Source: JBDTDV01 sp039922875 (GTDB taxonomy: Bacteria; Actinomycetota; Actinomycetes; Actinomycetales; Microbacteriaceae). Taken from it: a stretch of 64,000 nucleotides of DNA. Position 1 is the stretch's first letter, and every line of letters starts with the position of its first letter. The notes under the pieces are model-generated. The model was not told where the DNA came from. It saw only the letters and a program-made list of their open reading frames with translations, and made no database searches. The position numbers were made by a program, and so were the translations under genes. Positions 49,849 to 57,138 of the stretch are shown here, in pieces. Where the stretch lies: contig JBDTDV010000040.1 in the NCBI GenBank assembly GCA_039922875.1, forward strand, positions 24,772 to 88,771, in the 5' to 3' direction.

Positions 49849-51282
49849 TCATTCCGATATGGGGTCGGGGGCGACAGGGCCCGGTTCCTGCGCTGCGTCT
49901 GGTGGGATGACGGTGGCGGGGTAGGGGTGCCCGGCGATCTTCGCGAGGATAGATGTCAGCTCGTCCTCGATGTAGACCAGCGGGGGTGTGGCTGTTTCGG
50001 TGTCGCCTGTTGCTTCGATGACGAGGGTGGTCTGGGTGCTCGGATTGTGTAGGAGCACCGTGTTGTAGCCGGCGATATTGCCAGAATGGCCGATCCAGCC
50101 GTTCTTGCACATGAGCCCGTCTCCGTAGAACACGGTGGCACCGATACCATTCATCGTTCCGAAGGATGAGAGCCGGTGCATTTGTGCGGATTTCGGTAGC
50201 ACACCGTGGCCGGTCGCAAGCGCCTGTCCCCAGGTCAACAGGTCACCCACCTTGCTGATCATCGAACCGGACGCTCCCGTCGACGACGGCGAGAAGTCGG
50301 TGGCGTCGGTCCACGCGTTCATCGGGTTCGCCCCGACGATTTCGTTCGTCATATGCGTGTACCCGTTCGCGTGCGGGCTCGGCATGATGTTGTCGGTAGG
50401 CAGCAGCGTGGAGGTCATGTGCAACGGCTTCAGGATCTGCTCCGTGACCGCATCCTCCCAAGACTTCCCGGTCACGTATTCGATGACCTGACCGAGGAGG
50501 ACGTAGTTCGTGTTCGAGTACTGCATGTTGGTTCCGGGCGGGAACGACGTCGGCATGCTGTACGCCTGGTCTAGTAGCTCCTGCGGTGTCCACTGCCTCT
50601 CCGGCTGCGAGAGTACTTCACTGCCGAACTGCGGGTCGCCGGCGAAGTTGGCCAGGCCGCTGGTCATGGTGATCAGTTCGCGCAAAGTGATGTGGGTGCC
50701 GTTGGGGACCCCCGGCACATAGTTATCGACCGGGTCATCCAACGACAACTTGCCTTGCTCCGCCAACTGGAGCACTGCCGTCGCCACGAACGTTTTGGTG
50801 ACCGACCCGATCCGGTGGTACAGGCTGGTCGTCGAGGCCGTCTTGGTGGCGATATCCGCCAGACCGTAAGCCTTCTCCCACGTGCCCTTCGGGCTGCGCA
50901 CCCCGACGATGACCGACGGCGCCGACTCCTTCACCTTGGCGAACTCGGCCGTGACAGCTGCCTCGTACTTCGCAGCCAGCGCCGCCGGCATCGGCTTGGT
51001 GGACTGCGTGTCCTTCTGTGTCGCCACCTCCTTCGGGTTCGGCACACACGCGGCCGCCGAACCGGCCACCGGCTTCACCGCCGAGGACTGAATCGGCGTC
51101 GTGGTCGAAGCGCCCGCCGTACACCCGCTGACCGCCAGCACAACCGCGGTCCCCAGCCCCAACACCACCAGCCCGCGTGTGCGCCACCCCCGTCTGGGCC
51201 ACCCCCGTCTGGGGCACCCCCGTATGGGGCTGCGAACGGCGGCCGCAGTGGCGCGCCGCGCCTCCTCAACGATGCCGGGCAT
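49849..51282 (-). CDS. Class C beta-lactamase-fold serine hydrolase lipoprotein
   Basis: A 477-residue penicillin-binding/esterase-fold protein. A long basic N-terminal extension (residues 1-37, with three near-repeats RRGW/RGWR encoded by a 15-bp tandem repeat) precedes the hydrophobic segment LVVLGLGTAVVLAVSGC, whose lipobox Cys is about 54. The catalytic domain has the SxxK motif SVTK (Ser160/Lys163), YxN as YSNTNY and a terminal HSGNIAGYN in place of KTG. D-alanyl-D-alanine carboxypeptidase or esterase activity is likely. GAGGAG 7 nt upstream of the ATG. Confidence 0.88.
   Translation of the reverse strand: MPGIVEEARRATAAAVRSPIRGCPRRGWPRRGWRTRGLVVLGLGTAVVLAVSGCTAGASTTTPIQSSAVKPVAGSAAACVPNPKEVATQKDTQSTKPMPAALAAKYEAAVTAEFAKVKESAPSVIVGVRSPKGTWEKAYGLADIATKTASTTSLYHRIGSVTKTFVATAVLQLAEQGKLSLDDPVDNYVPGVPNGTHITLRELITMTSGLANFAGDPQFGSEVLSQPERQWTPQELLDQAYSMPTSFPPGTNMQYSNTNYVLLGQVIEYVTGKSWEDAVTEQILKPLHMTSTLLPTDNIMPSPHANGYTHMTNEIVGANPMNAWTDATDFSPSSTGASGSMISKVGDLLTWGQALATGHGVLPKSAQMHRLSSFGTMNGIGATVFYGDGLMCKNGWIGHSGNIAGYNTVLLHNPSTQTTLVIEATGDTETATPPLVYIEDELTSILAKIAGHPYPATVIPPDAAQEPGPVAPDPISE
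51184..51228. repeat. Three 15-bp tandem copies inside a signal-peptide region
   Basis: CCACCCCCGTCTGGG twice then a copy with two or three changes, adding five residues per copy (RRGWP-type) ahead of the lipoprotein signal of the serine hydrolase. Confidence 0.85.
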
Positions 51283-51459
51283 CTGTCACTCCTCAGGGTC
51301 AGCCTCGACGGTCCAGTGCACCGCCATCCATGCCGGACCGTGCATATAGGCCACCCGCGCCGTCTACGCGATACGGTCGGGCGCTGGGCTCCCCCACTCG
51401 ACACCGACAACAGGTGTCAGCGGGGGCTTGATGACGTTCCAGTCGGATGCGGGGGCGTG

Positions 51460-52836
51460 TCATTTTGCCGGTGTGTGCGGTCTCAGTTTTGAGAGTGCGT
51501 CTTCGACTGCCCGGTGGAAGGTGGGATAGGCGAAGATCATGTGTCGCAATTGGTCGACCGGGATCTCGGCTTGCACGGCGATCGCCAGCCCATACAGCAC
51601 CTCGCCGCCGGTCGGTCCGGCTGAGGTTGCGCCGACTAGGACGCCTCGGTCGGCGTCCTCGACAAGTTTGATCAGGCCGTGGTTGCCGACTTTGTGGATC
51701 CACCCGCGGGCGGACGCCGGGATCTGTGTGATGGCGGTGCGCACCGAGATGCCGTGTTCACGAGCTGACGCTTCGGTCGCGCCGACCGAGCCGATTTCCG
51801 GGTCGGTAAAGGTGACGCGGGGTATGGCTTTGTAGTCGGCGTCTGGGCCGGGATCGTCGAGGATATTGCGGGTGGCGATTTGCGCTTGGTAGGTAGCCAC
51901 GTGGGTGAACATGCCGATGCCGGTGAGGTCGCCGACTGCCCAGACTCCAGGTGCGGCCCGCATCTGCTCGTCCACCGGCACGGATCGGGCTTCTGGATCG
52001 AGCCCGATGGTATCCAAACCGAGACCTGCCAACTGGGGGCGCCTTCCAGTGGCCACGAGCAGGTGCTGTGCGGAGAGCTCCTCGCCACTGTCCAGGGTGA
52101 GGGTGAAGGTGTCTCCACGGTGGCTCACGTGTTGGGCTCGGGCGGACGTGCGTACGGTGAGGTTCTCAGCGGCGAGGATGTCGGCCAGCATGGCGCCGAC
52201 CTCGGGCTCTTCCGCTGGCAACAGTCGCTCTGCTGCTTCGATCACGGTGACCGCTGTCCCGAACCTGGCGAACGCTTGCGCCTGCTCTACCCCCACGGCA
52301 CCGCCACCGAGAACGAGCAACGAGGTGGGTAATTCGGTTGCGGAGATCGATTGCCGATTGGTCCAGTACGGTGTGTCGGTCAATCCGGGTATTGGTGGAA
52401 TGGCCGGGCTGCTTCCGGTGGCCAGTACCACGCCGCGGCGAGCGTTGAACGTCTCGCCGGCAACCTCGACGCGGCCCGGGCCGATCAGTTGGGCGTGTCC
52501 GCGCACGAATCGGCCGCCTTTGTCGGTGAACCGGTCTACCGCGACCTGGTCGTTCCAGTTGTCGGTGGCTTCGTCGCGGATTCGATCCGCCACCGGGCCC
52601 CACTCCGGGTAAACGCTCGAACGGCCGGCCATGCCCGGAATGCGTCGGGCCTCGGCAAGGAGGTTCCCGGCACGGACCATCATCTTGCTGGGAATGCACG
52701 CCCAATAGGGGCACTCGCCGCCAACGAGCTCGGCTTCCACACCGACAACATCCAGGCCCGCGGTGGCAAGTTCGGCGGCGACTTGCTCTCCGCCGACACC
52801 CAGGCCGATCACTACAACGTCTGTTTCGGTTTCCAT
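51460..52836 (-). CDS. Class I pyridine-nucleotide-disulfide oxidoreductase (mercuric-reductase-like)
   Basis: A 458-residue flavoprotein. FAD-binding GLGVGGEQVA (usual GxGxxG) opens the protein. The redox disulfide lies in VGGECPYWACIPSK (Cys42/Cys47, Cys-x4-Cys), where lipoamide dehydrogenases have GGTCVNVGCIPSK. The NAD(P)-binding GGGAVGVEQAQAFARFG, and VPVDEQMRAAPGVWAVGD for the second FAD site, follow. The dimerisation domain ends AYPTFHRAVED, lacking the HPTxxE His-Glu base of lipoamide dehydrogenases, so the substrate is probably not lipoamide. AGGAAGGA lies upstream of the ATG. Confidence 0.88.
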   Translation of the reverse strand: METETDVVVIGLGVGGEQVAAELATAGLDVVGVEAELVGGECPYWACIPSKMMVRAGNLLAEARRIPGMAGRSSVYPEWGPVADRIRDEATDNWNDQVAVDRFTDKGGRFVRGHAQLIGPGRVEVAGETFNARRGVVLATGSSPAIPPIPGLTDTPYWTNRQSISATELPTSLLVLGGGAVGVEQAQAFARFGTAVTVIEAAERLLPAEEPEVGAMLADILAAENLTVRTSARAQHVSHRGDTFTLTLDSGEELSAQHLLVATGRRPQLAGLGLDTIGLDPEARSVPVDEQMRAAPGVWAVGDLTGIGMFTHVATYQAQIATRNILDDPGPDADYKAIPRVTFTDPEIGSVGATEASAREHGISVRTAITQIPASARGWIHKVGNHGLIKLVEDADRGVLVGATSAGPTGGEVLYGLAIAVQAEIPVDQLRHMIFAYPTFHRAVEDALSKLRPHTPAK

Positions 52837-52914
52837 GATTCCTTCCTCATGCTTCTCATGCGTGCAGGATTGGAGCCGTGACCGATATAAGAATCCGTCA
52901 CGCTTGGGTTTTAT

Positions 52915-52953
52915 TGCTCACCGCTTTAATGCTCACCGCTTTAATGCTCACCG
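52915..52953. repeat. 15-bp tandem repeat (about 2.6 copies) carrying a stop codon
   Basis: TGCTCACCGCTTTAA repeated head to tail. On the minus strand each unit reads GGTGAGCATTAAAGC, so the end of the DUF427 gene (Gly-Glu-His-stop) is copied downstream of itself. Confidence 0.85.
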
Positions 52954-53243
52954 TCGAGCGCGTTGACGACCCGCACGCCCTTCCAGAATGCGACATAGTC
53001 GCGGATCTCAGCGGCAGCCGGGCTTGGATGTGGGTAGTACCAGGCGGCATCACGATTCGTTTTGCCATCCACGGTAACCGTGTAGTAGCTCGCGGTGCCT
53101 TTCCACGGACAGACCGAAGTGAGTGGGCTGTTCTGGAAATATTGTTGGTTTACCGATGCGGATGGGAAGTATTGGTTTCCTTCGACCTCGACCGTCTGAT
53201 CGGATTCGGCGAGGACGGCGCCATGCCAAATTGCACGGTACAT
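52941..53243 (-). CDS. DUF427 domain protein
   Basis: A 100-residue protein matching DUF427 (COG2343): MYRAIWHGAVLAESDQTVEVEGNQYFP (split: YRAIWHGAVLAESD; EGNQYFP), SVCPWKGTASYYTVTV and DAAWYYPHPSPAAAEIRDYVAFW. The conserved Cys-Pro-W/Y-K-G motif is a probable functional residue group. Function unknown. AAGGAAG lies 6 nt before the ATG. A second, two-domain DUF427 gene is 3 kb away. Confidence 0.9.
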   Translation of the reverse strand: MYRAIWHGAVLAESDQTVEVEGNQYFPSASVNQQYFQNSPLTSVCPWKGTASYYTVTVDGKTNRDAAWYYPHPSPAAAEIRDYVAFWKGVRVVNALDGEH

Positions 53244-53253
53244 GAATGTCTTC

Positions 53254-53277
53254 CTTTCGTTCTTTCGTTCTTTCGTT
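53254..53277. repeat. Three 8-bp tandem copies in the DUF427 leader
   Basis: CTTTCGTT three times in a row, just upstream of the DUF427 ribosome binding site, where slippage could change spacing or promoter strength. Confidence 0.8.
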
Positions 53278-53475
53278 TGGATCATGTTGCCTGTCGAGGC
53301 AACACACAATCATCGGATCCGTACGGCAACGAGCCGACAGTCTCTCACGCTACGACGCCACCGGGCCGGATACAGCGATCTGGGACACAGACAGGCGCGG
53401 ACGATTCCGGCATGATGGGACCGTTGTCGTGGATGTCGGCTCGTGGTTATGCACACTATTGGAAGATCCCACTGA

Positions 53476-53663
53476 GAAGGGAAGACTCATGACTCTTATC
53501 TGCGTTCACAGACCATCGTGTTGCCGGTTGGCAACGGGAATGGCTGCGATTACTGTCAGGCGGCGCACACCGCGGCGGCGAAGCGGACTGGCTTGAGTGA
53601 GGACGAGACGATTGCTATCCGAGCCGACCGGATCGATTTCGATGAGCGACTGGCGGCTAGCTG
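53476..53663 (+). pseudogene. Remnant of an AhpD-like / carboxymuconolactone decarboxylase gene
   Basis: A frame of about 60 codons reads SQTIVLPVGNGNGCDYCQAA then HTAAAKRTGLSEDETIAIRA and ends soon after with a TGA. It keeps the CxxC...His core (CDYCQAAH) of AhpD-like alkylhydroperoxidases, but the N-terminal helices and the C-terminal half are missing and there is no good start codon. The remaining 100-200 bp on either side have no coding signal. Confidence 0.7.
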
Positions 53664-53748
53664 ACGAAGGGTCGACCATGCTCTCAATCGTCACCGTTCG
53701 GGTACGCCGGAGCCCTCGGTTGTCGCCGTTGGCCGGCTGCCACTGGCA

Positions 53749-54468
53749 ATGAACCCGCCTGCGCTGGAGCTGGACGGGCGTGGGAGCGCCAGTCTCTCAT
53801 GGCGTCCAAACAGCCGTGAGGCAACCAACGATCTTCTTCATCGGCTTCGAGCCGAGGGCTGGGGGATGAGGGCGTGGCTGGATTTTCTCGACCGGTCCGC
53901 CCGTCGATCTCTTCGACAAGCACTGCAACACAAGTGGGCGTTTGCCCAGACGAGCGCACTGCATGGTGCGCTCGGCGCTCTGGCTGATCCCGGCCGTCGC
54001 CGGTGGGTTGTGGCGAGCTGGATTATGGCAAGCATCCACCTGGGCATGCTGGAGGAACGCACCTCGATCGGAGTGCCGAATGCCCTCACCCTCATCCGTG
54101 CCAACCTGCCCGCTTTGGAGAGACGACTGGGAGTCGGGGTACCGGCAATCGCTCTCATTACGGACTTTCTCGATGGCAAGATATCTCGCGCCGCTGGAGC
54201 CGTGACCCACTTCGGAGAACAGGCCGACTTTCTGGCCGACGCCGCCGTTTGGGCCTGGTTCACCGTCCGCCACGAGACCAATCGGTGGATACGCGCCGCC
54301 ACGTTCGCCGCCTGGGTGGGTACGGTCGTGGCGGTGGGCGTCTGCAGCTTCGCCGGCGGCGCCATGAAGGACATTCCGCGGTCCCGCTGGGTTCGCCCTG
54401 CCGCCGTCCTGGAGGTTCTGATCGGTGTCAGGTTCGTGTGCACGCTCATGCACCCCGTCGTACGTTGA
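53749..54468 (+). CDS. CDP-alcohol phosphatidyltransferase family protein
   Basis: A 239-residue membrane protein. Residues 139-164 give DFLDGKISRAAGAVTHFG and EQADFLAD, the CDP-alcohol phosphatidyltransferase signature D-x2-D-G-x2-A-R-x8-G-x3-D-x3-D with Ser instead of the Ala before Arg147; all four metal-binding Asp (139, 142, 160, 164) are intact. Around four membrane helices are visible. It would join a CDP-activated lipid to an alcohol in the membrane, but the alcohol is unknown. The N-terminal 90 residues do not match the catalytic part. No good ribosome binding site is seen at this ATG. Confidence 0.8.
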   Translation: MNPPALELDGRGSASLSWRPNSREATNDLLHRLRAEGWGMRAWLDFLDRSARRSLRQALQHKWAFAQTSALHGALGALADPGRRRWVVASWIMASIHLGMLEERTSIGVPNALTLIRANLPALERRLGVGVPAIALITDFLDGKISRAAGAVTHFGEQADFLADAAVWAWFTVRHETNRWIRAATFAAWVGTVVAVGVCSFAGGAMKDIPRSRWVRPAAVLEVLIGVRFVCTLMHPVVR

Positions 54469-54554
54469 ATCTTCCCCACGGGTATCGGGCCGGTTGGAAG
54501 CATTTCGTTCTTGAGTGTCCGAGATCACAGAACTACGCGACGCGTGGGGCCTAG

Positions 54555-54700
54555 ATTTCAGTCGTGTTACCTTCCGTTCCCCGTGGCGATCAGCTGGCGG
54601 TCTCGCGTCCCGCCGGTGTCACCGGTGCTCTAGCGCAGGGTGATATCAGGTCGTGACCTGGCTGGGGGGAATCCTCGGCCAGGTCTGGGAGCTGCGGGGG
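54555..54700 (+). pseudogene. Remnants of opuC-type ATPase and first permease genes
   Basis: Two decayed gene ends. One frame encodes VPRGDQLAVSRPAGVTGALA then QGDIRS-stop, resembling the C-terminal CBS region of a glycine-betaine ABC ATPase. Its TGA (54654-54656) overlaps a GTG (54653) opening VTWLGGILGQVWEL, the usual first residues of an OpuC-type permease; sense is lost after about 14 codons, at GRRR. The preserved GTGA coupling shows these were once an ATPase-permease pair, consistent with a truncated permease and a binding protein downstream. Confidence 0.6.
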
Positions 54701-54707
54701 AGGCGTC

Positions 54708-55334
54708 GTGAATCAGATTCTCGCTGCGTTCGCAAGGATTTTCGATCCCGCGCACCTGATCGGTCCAGACGCGATCCAGACCCGTGTTGGTGAGCATATC
54801 GAATACACCTTGTTGACCTTGTTGATTGCTTCTGTGATCGCGCTACCTGTCGGTTTCGCAATCGGACATACCGGGCGCGGGCGCACCCTGGGGGTTCAAG
54901 TCCCGGCGGTGTTACGCGGCCTGCCGACCCTGGGTCTGGTGATCCTGCTTGCCCTGATGGTGGGATTGGGCCTGCTTGCACCACTGATCGCGTTGGTCAT
55001 CCTCGCAATCCCACCGATCCTTGCCGGCGGGTATGGCGGGCTGGAGTCCGTCGAGCGTGAAACGATCGACGCGGCACGCGCGGTCGGCATGTCGGAGTGG
55101 CAGCTGCTGTGGAAGGTAGAAGTCCCGCTGGGTATGCCGGTGATTATCGGCGGGTTGCGGTCGGCGATACTACAGACGGTCGCGACCTGGACGGTCGCGG
55201 CGATTTTGCCGCTGGGTGAGCTCGGCCGGCTCGTGTCGGAGCGCAAGCAGTGGCTTCTCGTGTTCGCCCCGTTCCGGCAGCTGCCGGCAATGTCCCATCC
55301 TCGTACAACGAAAGGTAGACCAAAACCATGCTGA
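54708..55334 (+). CDS. Glycine-betaine/osmoprotectant ABC permease, truncated
   Basis: A 208-residue OpuC/ProW-type permease. The BPD-transport helices are visible: HIEYTLLTLLIASVIALPVGFAIGH (split at 20), PAVLRGLPTLGLVILLALM, PLIALVILAIPPILAGGY and the EAA loop ESVERETIDAARAVGMSEWQLLWKVEVPLGMPVI (motif residues E, A, G). After ATWTVAAILPLGELGRL the sequence turns into SERKQWLLVFAPFRQLP, not permease-like, so the last helix is lost through a deletion joining it to the region before the binding-protein gene. SD GGGGGAGG before the GTG. Probably non-functional or dependent on other subunits. Confidence 0.75.
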   Translation: MNQILAAFARIFDPAHLIGPDAIQTRVGEHIEYTLLTLLIASVIALPVGFAIGHTGRGRTLGVQVPAVLRGLPTLGLVILLALMVGLGLLAPLIALVILAIPPILAGGYGGLESVERETIDAARAVGMSEWQLLWKVEVPLGMPVIIGGLRSAILQTVATWTVAAILPLGELGRLVSERKQWLLVFAPFRQLPAMSHPRTTKGRPKPC

Positions 55335-56266
55335 CTCGGACCAGAGGCCTCATCGTCGCCAGGATGATTGCGGTCAGTGCCTTGGCACTGACCGGCTGCA
55401 CCTCCGGCAACCCGCTTAGCGGCGCCGCCAGCGGCGATGGCGGGGGAGCGGCCGATACCGGCACGGTCACGATCGGTTCCGCCGCGTTTCCAGAAGATGA
55501 AATCCTGGCCGAAGTGTATGCGCAGGCTCTGGAGAGCAAAGGAATCACGGTCAAGCGCAGCTTCAACATCGGGCAGCGGGAGGTGTATTTGTCCGCGCTG
55601 AAGGATGGATCCATCGATCTGATTCCGGAGTACTCGGGCAACCTATTGCAGTATTACGACAAGACGGCCACCGCGGCATCCAGCGCGGCCGTGTATGCCG
55701 AACTGAAGCAGAAGGTGCCATCTGGTTTTGAAATACTCAACCAGTCCCGCGCGCAGGACAAGGACTCCTACAACGTGACCCAAGAATTCTCCAAAAAGTA
55801 CGCCGTCACCAGCCTGGCCGATCTGAAGCATGTGCCCATCCCGCTGAAAGTAGCCTCGAACCCGGAATTCGCGGTGCGCCCGGCCGGTAGCCACGGGCTC
55901 GATCGTCTGTATGGCGTGGCCGTGACACTCGTTCCGATCAGTGACAGTGGGGGGCCGCTGACGATCAAGGCCCTCCTCGACGACACCGTACAACTGGCGG
56001 ACGTGTACACCACCGCACCGGCGATCAGGGCAGAGCATCTCGTCACGCTTACAGACCCCAAAAACTTGATCCTGGCGCAGAACGTGCTCCCTCTGATCAA
56101 CAAAAGCAAGGCATCAGCGCAGGTCACACAGATTCTGAACGCGGTATCCGGGCAACTGACCACCGATGACCTGATGAACTTCAACGCGAAAAGCGGCGGG
56201 AGTGCTAAGGAGTCTCCCGCGGCGATTGCCAAATCCTGGCTGGCTGGAAAAAAACTGCAAATGTGA
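55328..56266 (+). CDS. Glycine-betaine/choline ABC substrate-binding lipoprotein
   Basis: A 312-residue OpuCC/ProX-family solute receptor with a lipobox signal (LALTGC, Cys24). TVTIGSAAFPEDEILAEVYAQALESKG, FNIGQREVYLSALKDGSIDLIPEYSGNLL (residues about 72-100, part of the ligand pocket) and DVYTTAPAIRAEHLVTLTDP are family landmarks. Full length, so this is the intact member of the decayed operon. Its ATG overlaps the truncated permease stop by 7 nt. AAAGG is present but 13 nt upstream, an unusually long spacing, as expected at a deletion joint. Confidence 0.88.
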   Translation: MLTRTRGLIVARMIAVSALALTGCTSGNPLSGAASGDGGGAADTGTVTIGSAAFPEDEILAEVYAQALESKGITVKRSFNIGQREVYLSALKDGSIDLIPEYSGNLLQYYDKTATAASSAAVYAELKQKVPSGFEILNQSRAQDKDSYNVTQEFSKKYAVTSLADLKHVPIPLKVASNPEFAVRPAGSHGLDRLYGVAVTLVPISDSGGPLTIKALLDDTVQLADVYTTAPAIRAEHLVTLTDPKNLILAQNVLPLINKSKASAQVTQILNAVSGQLTTDDLMNFNAKSGGSAKESPAAIAKSWLAGKKLQM

Positions 56267-56286
56267 GCGAAAAGAAGGAGACCAGA

Positions 56287-57057
56287 ATGGGTATTCGACT
56301 CGGCACTGTGCTGTCAGAACAAACGAATCAATTGCGGTATGAGCCCACGGCCAAGCGAATCCGCGCCTTTCTCGGTGACGAGCTTGCGGTAGACAGCGTA
56401 AACGCCATCCTCATCTGGGAGCCGGGGCAATTCGTTCCGACGTACGCCGTGCCGGTCAGCGATGTGGGAATACCGCTTACCCCTGCAGGTACCGACAGTG
56501 CGGAGACGGCGCACTTCACAACCGCTCCGAAACATGCGACGCTTGGATCCCAGGTGTGGCTCGGCAGCAGTTCCGGTGGTCGGGGGCTGGGCTTACTGCC
56601 GGAGGACTCCGATCTTTCTGGCTACGTCATCTTGGACTTCGGCAGCTTCGAGCGCTGGTTCGAGGAAGCCGACGAAATCTTCGGACATCCTCGAGATCCG
56701 TTCCATCGCGTGGATGTGCGCCGCACCTCCCGGCGCATCCAAGTGCTGATGGGCGACCAGGTCCTTGCCGACACCAGGCAAGGCAAGCTTGTCTTCGAGA
56801 CAATGCTGCCGACACGGTACTACCTGCCCCCGCAGGACATGCTCGTAGCGCTTGCACCCACCCCGACCAGCACCATCTGCCCGTACAAAGGAGAAGCCTC
56901 GTACTGGTCGTTCGAGGCGGCCGGAGAGGTTGTCCAAGACCTGATCTGGAGCTACGAAGATCCACTCGATGGTGCCGCGGCGCTGAAAGGATACCTGGGC
57001 TTTTACGACGAGAAGGTCGATCTGCTGCTGGACGGAAAGCCGGTTGGCGCCCAGTAG
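56287..57057 (+). CDS. Tandem DUF427 domain protein
   Basis: A 256-residue protein with two DUF427 copies: the first (about 1-125) has RIRAFLGDELAVDSVNAILIWEP and a degraded core; the second (about 145-245) keeps RRIQVLMGDQVLADTRQGKLVFE, TSTICPYKGEASYWSF and DLIWSYEDPLDGAAALKGYLGFYDEKVDLLLDG (split). The CPYKG motif is present only in the second domain. AAGGAG lies 7 nt upstream of the ATG. Follows the binding protein by 20 nt in the same direction, so they may be co-transcribed. Function unknown. Confidence 0.85.
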   Translation: MGIRLGTVLSEQTNQLRYEPTAKRIRAFLGDELAVDSVNAILIWEPGQFVPTYAVPVSDVGIPLTPAGTDSAETAHFTTAPKHATLGSQVWLGSSSGGRGLGLLPEDSDLSGYVILDFGSFERWFEEADEIFGHPRDPFHRVDVRRTSRRIQVLMGDQVLADTRQGKLVFETMLPTRYYLPPQDMLVALAPTPTSTICPYKGEASYWSFEAAGEVVQDLIWSYEDPLDGAAALKGYLGFYDEKVDLLLDGKPVGAQ

Positions 57058-57080
57058 CTGCCTGATCCCGTTCCGAGGGT

Positions 57081-57115
57081 GTATACCGGTTATCAGGACA
57101 CCCGTACAGGTATAC
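57081..57115 (+). promoter_or_regulatory. Candidate operator/promoter of the permease-ArsR operon
   Basis: GTATACC (57081-57087) and GGTATAC (57109-57115) form a 7-bp inverted repeat with 21 bp between them, ending 23 bp before the TTG start. The region is the natural site for autorepression by the ArsR-type regulator encoded downstream. Confidence 0.4.
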
Positions 57116-57138
57116 GGATGAAAGTATGAGGTGATCGT

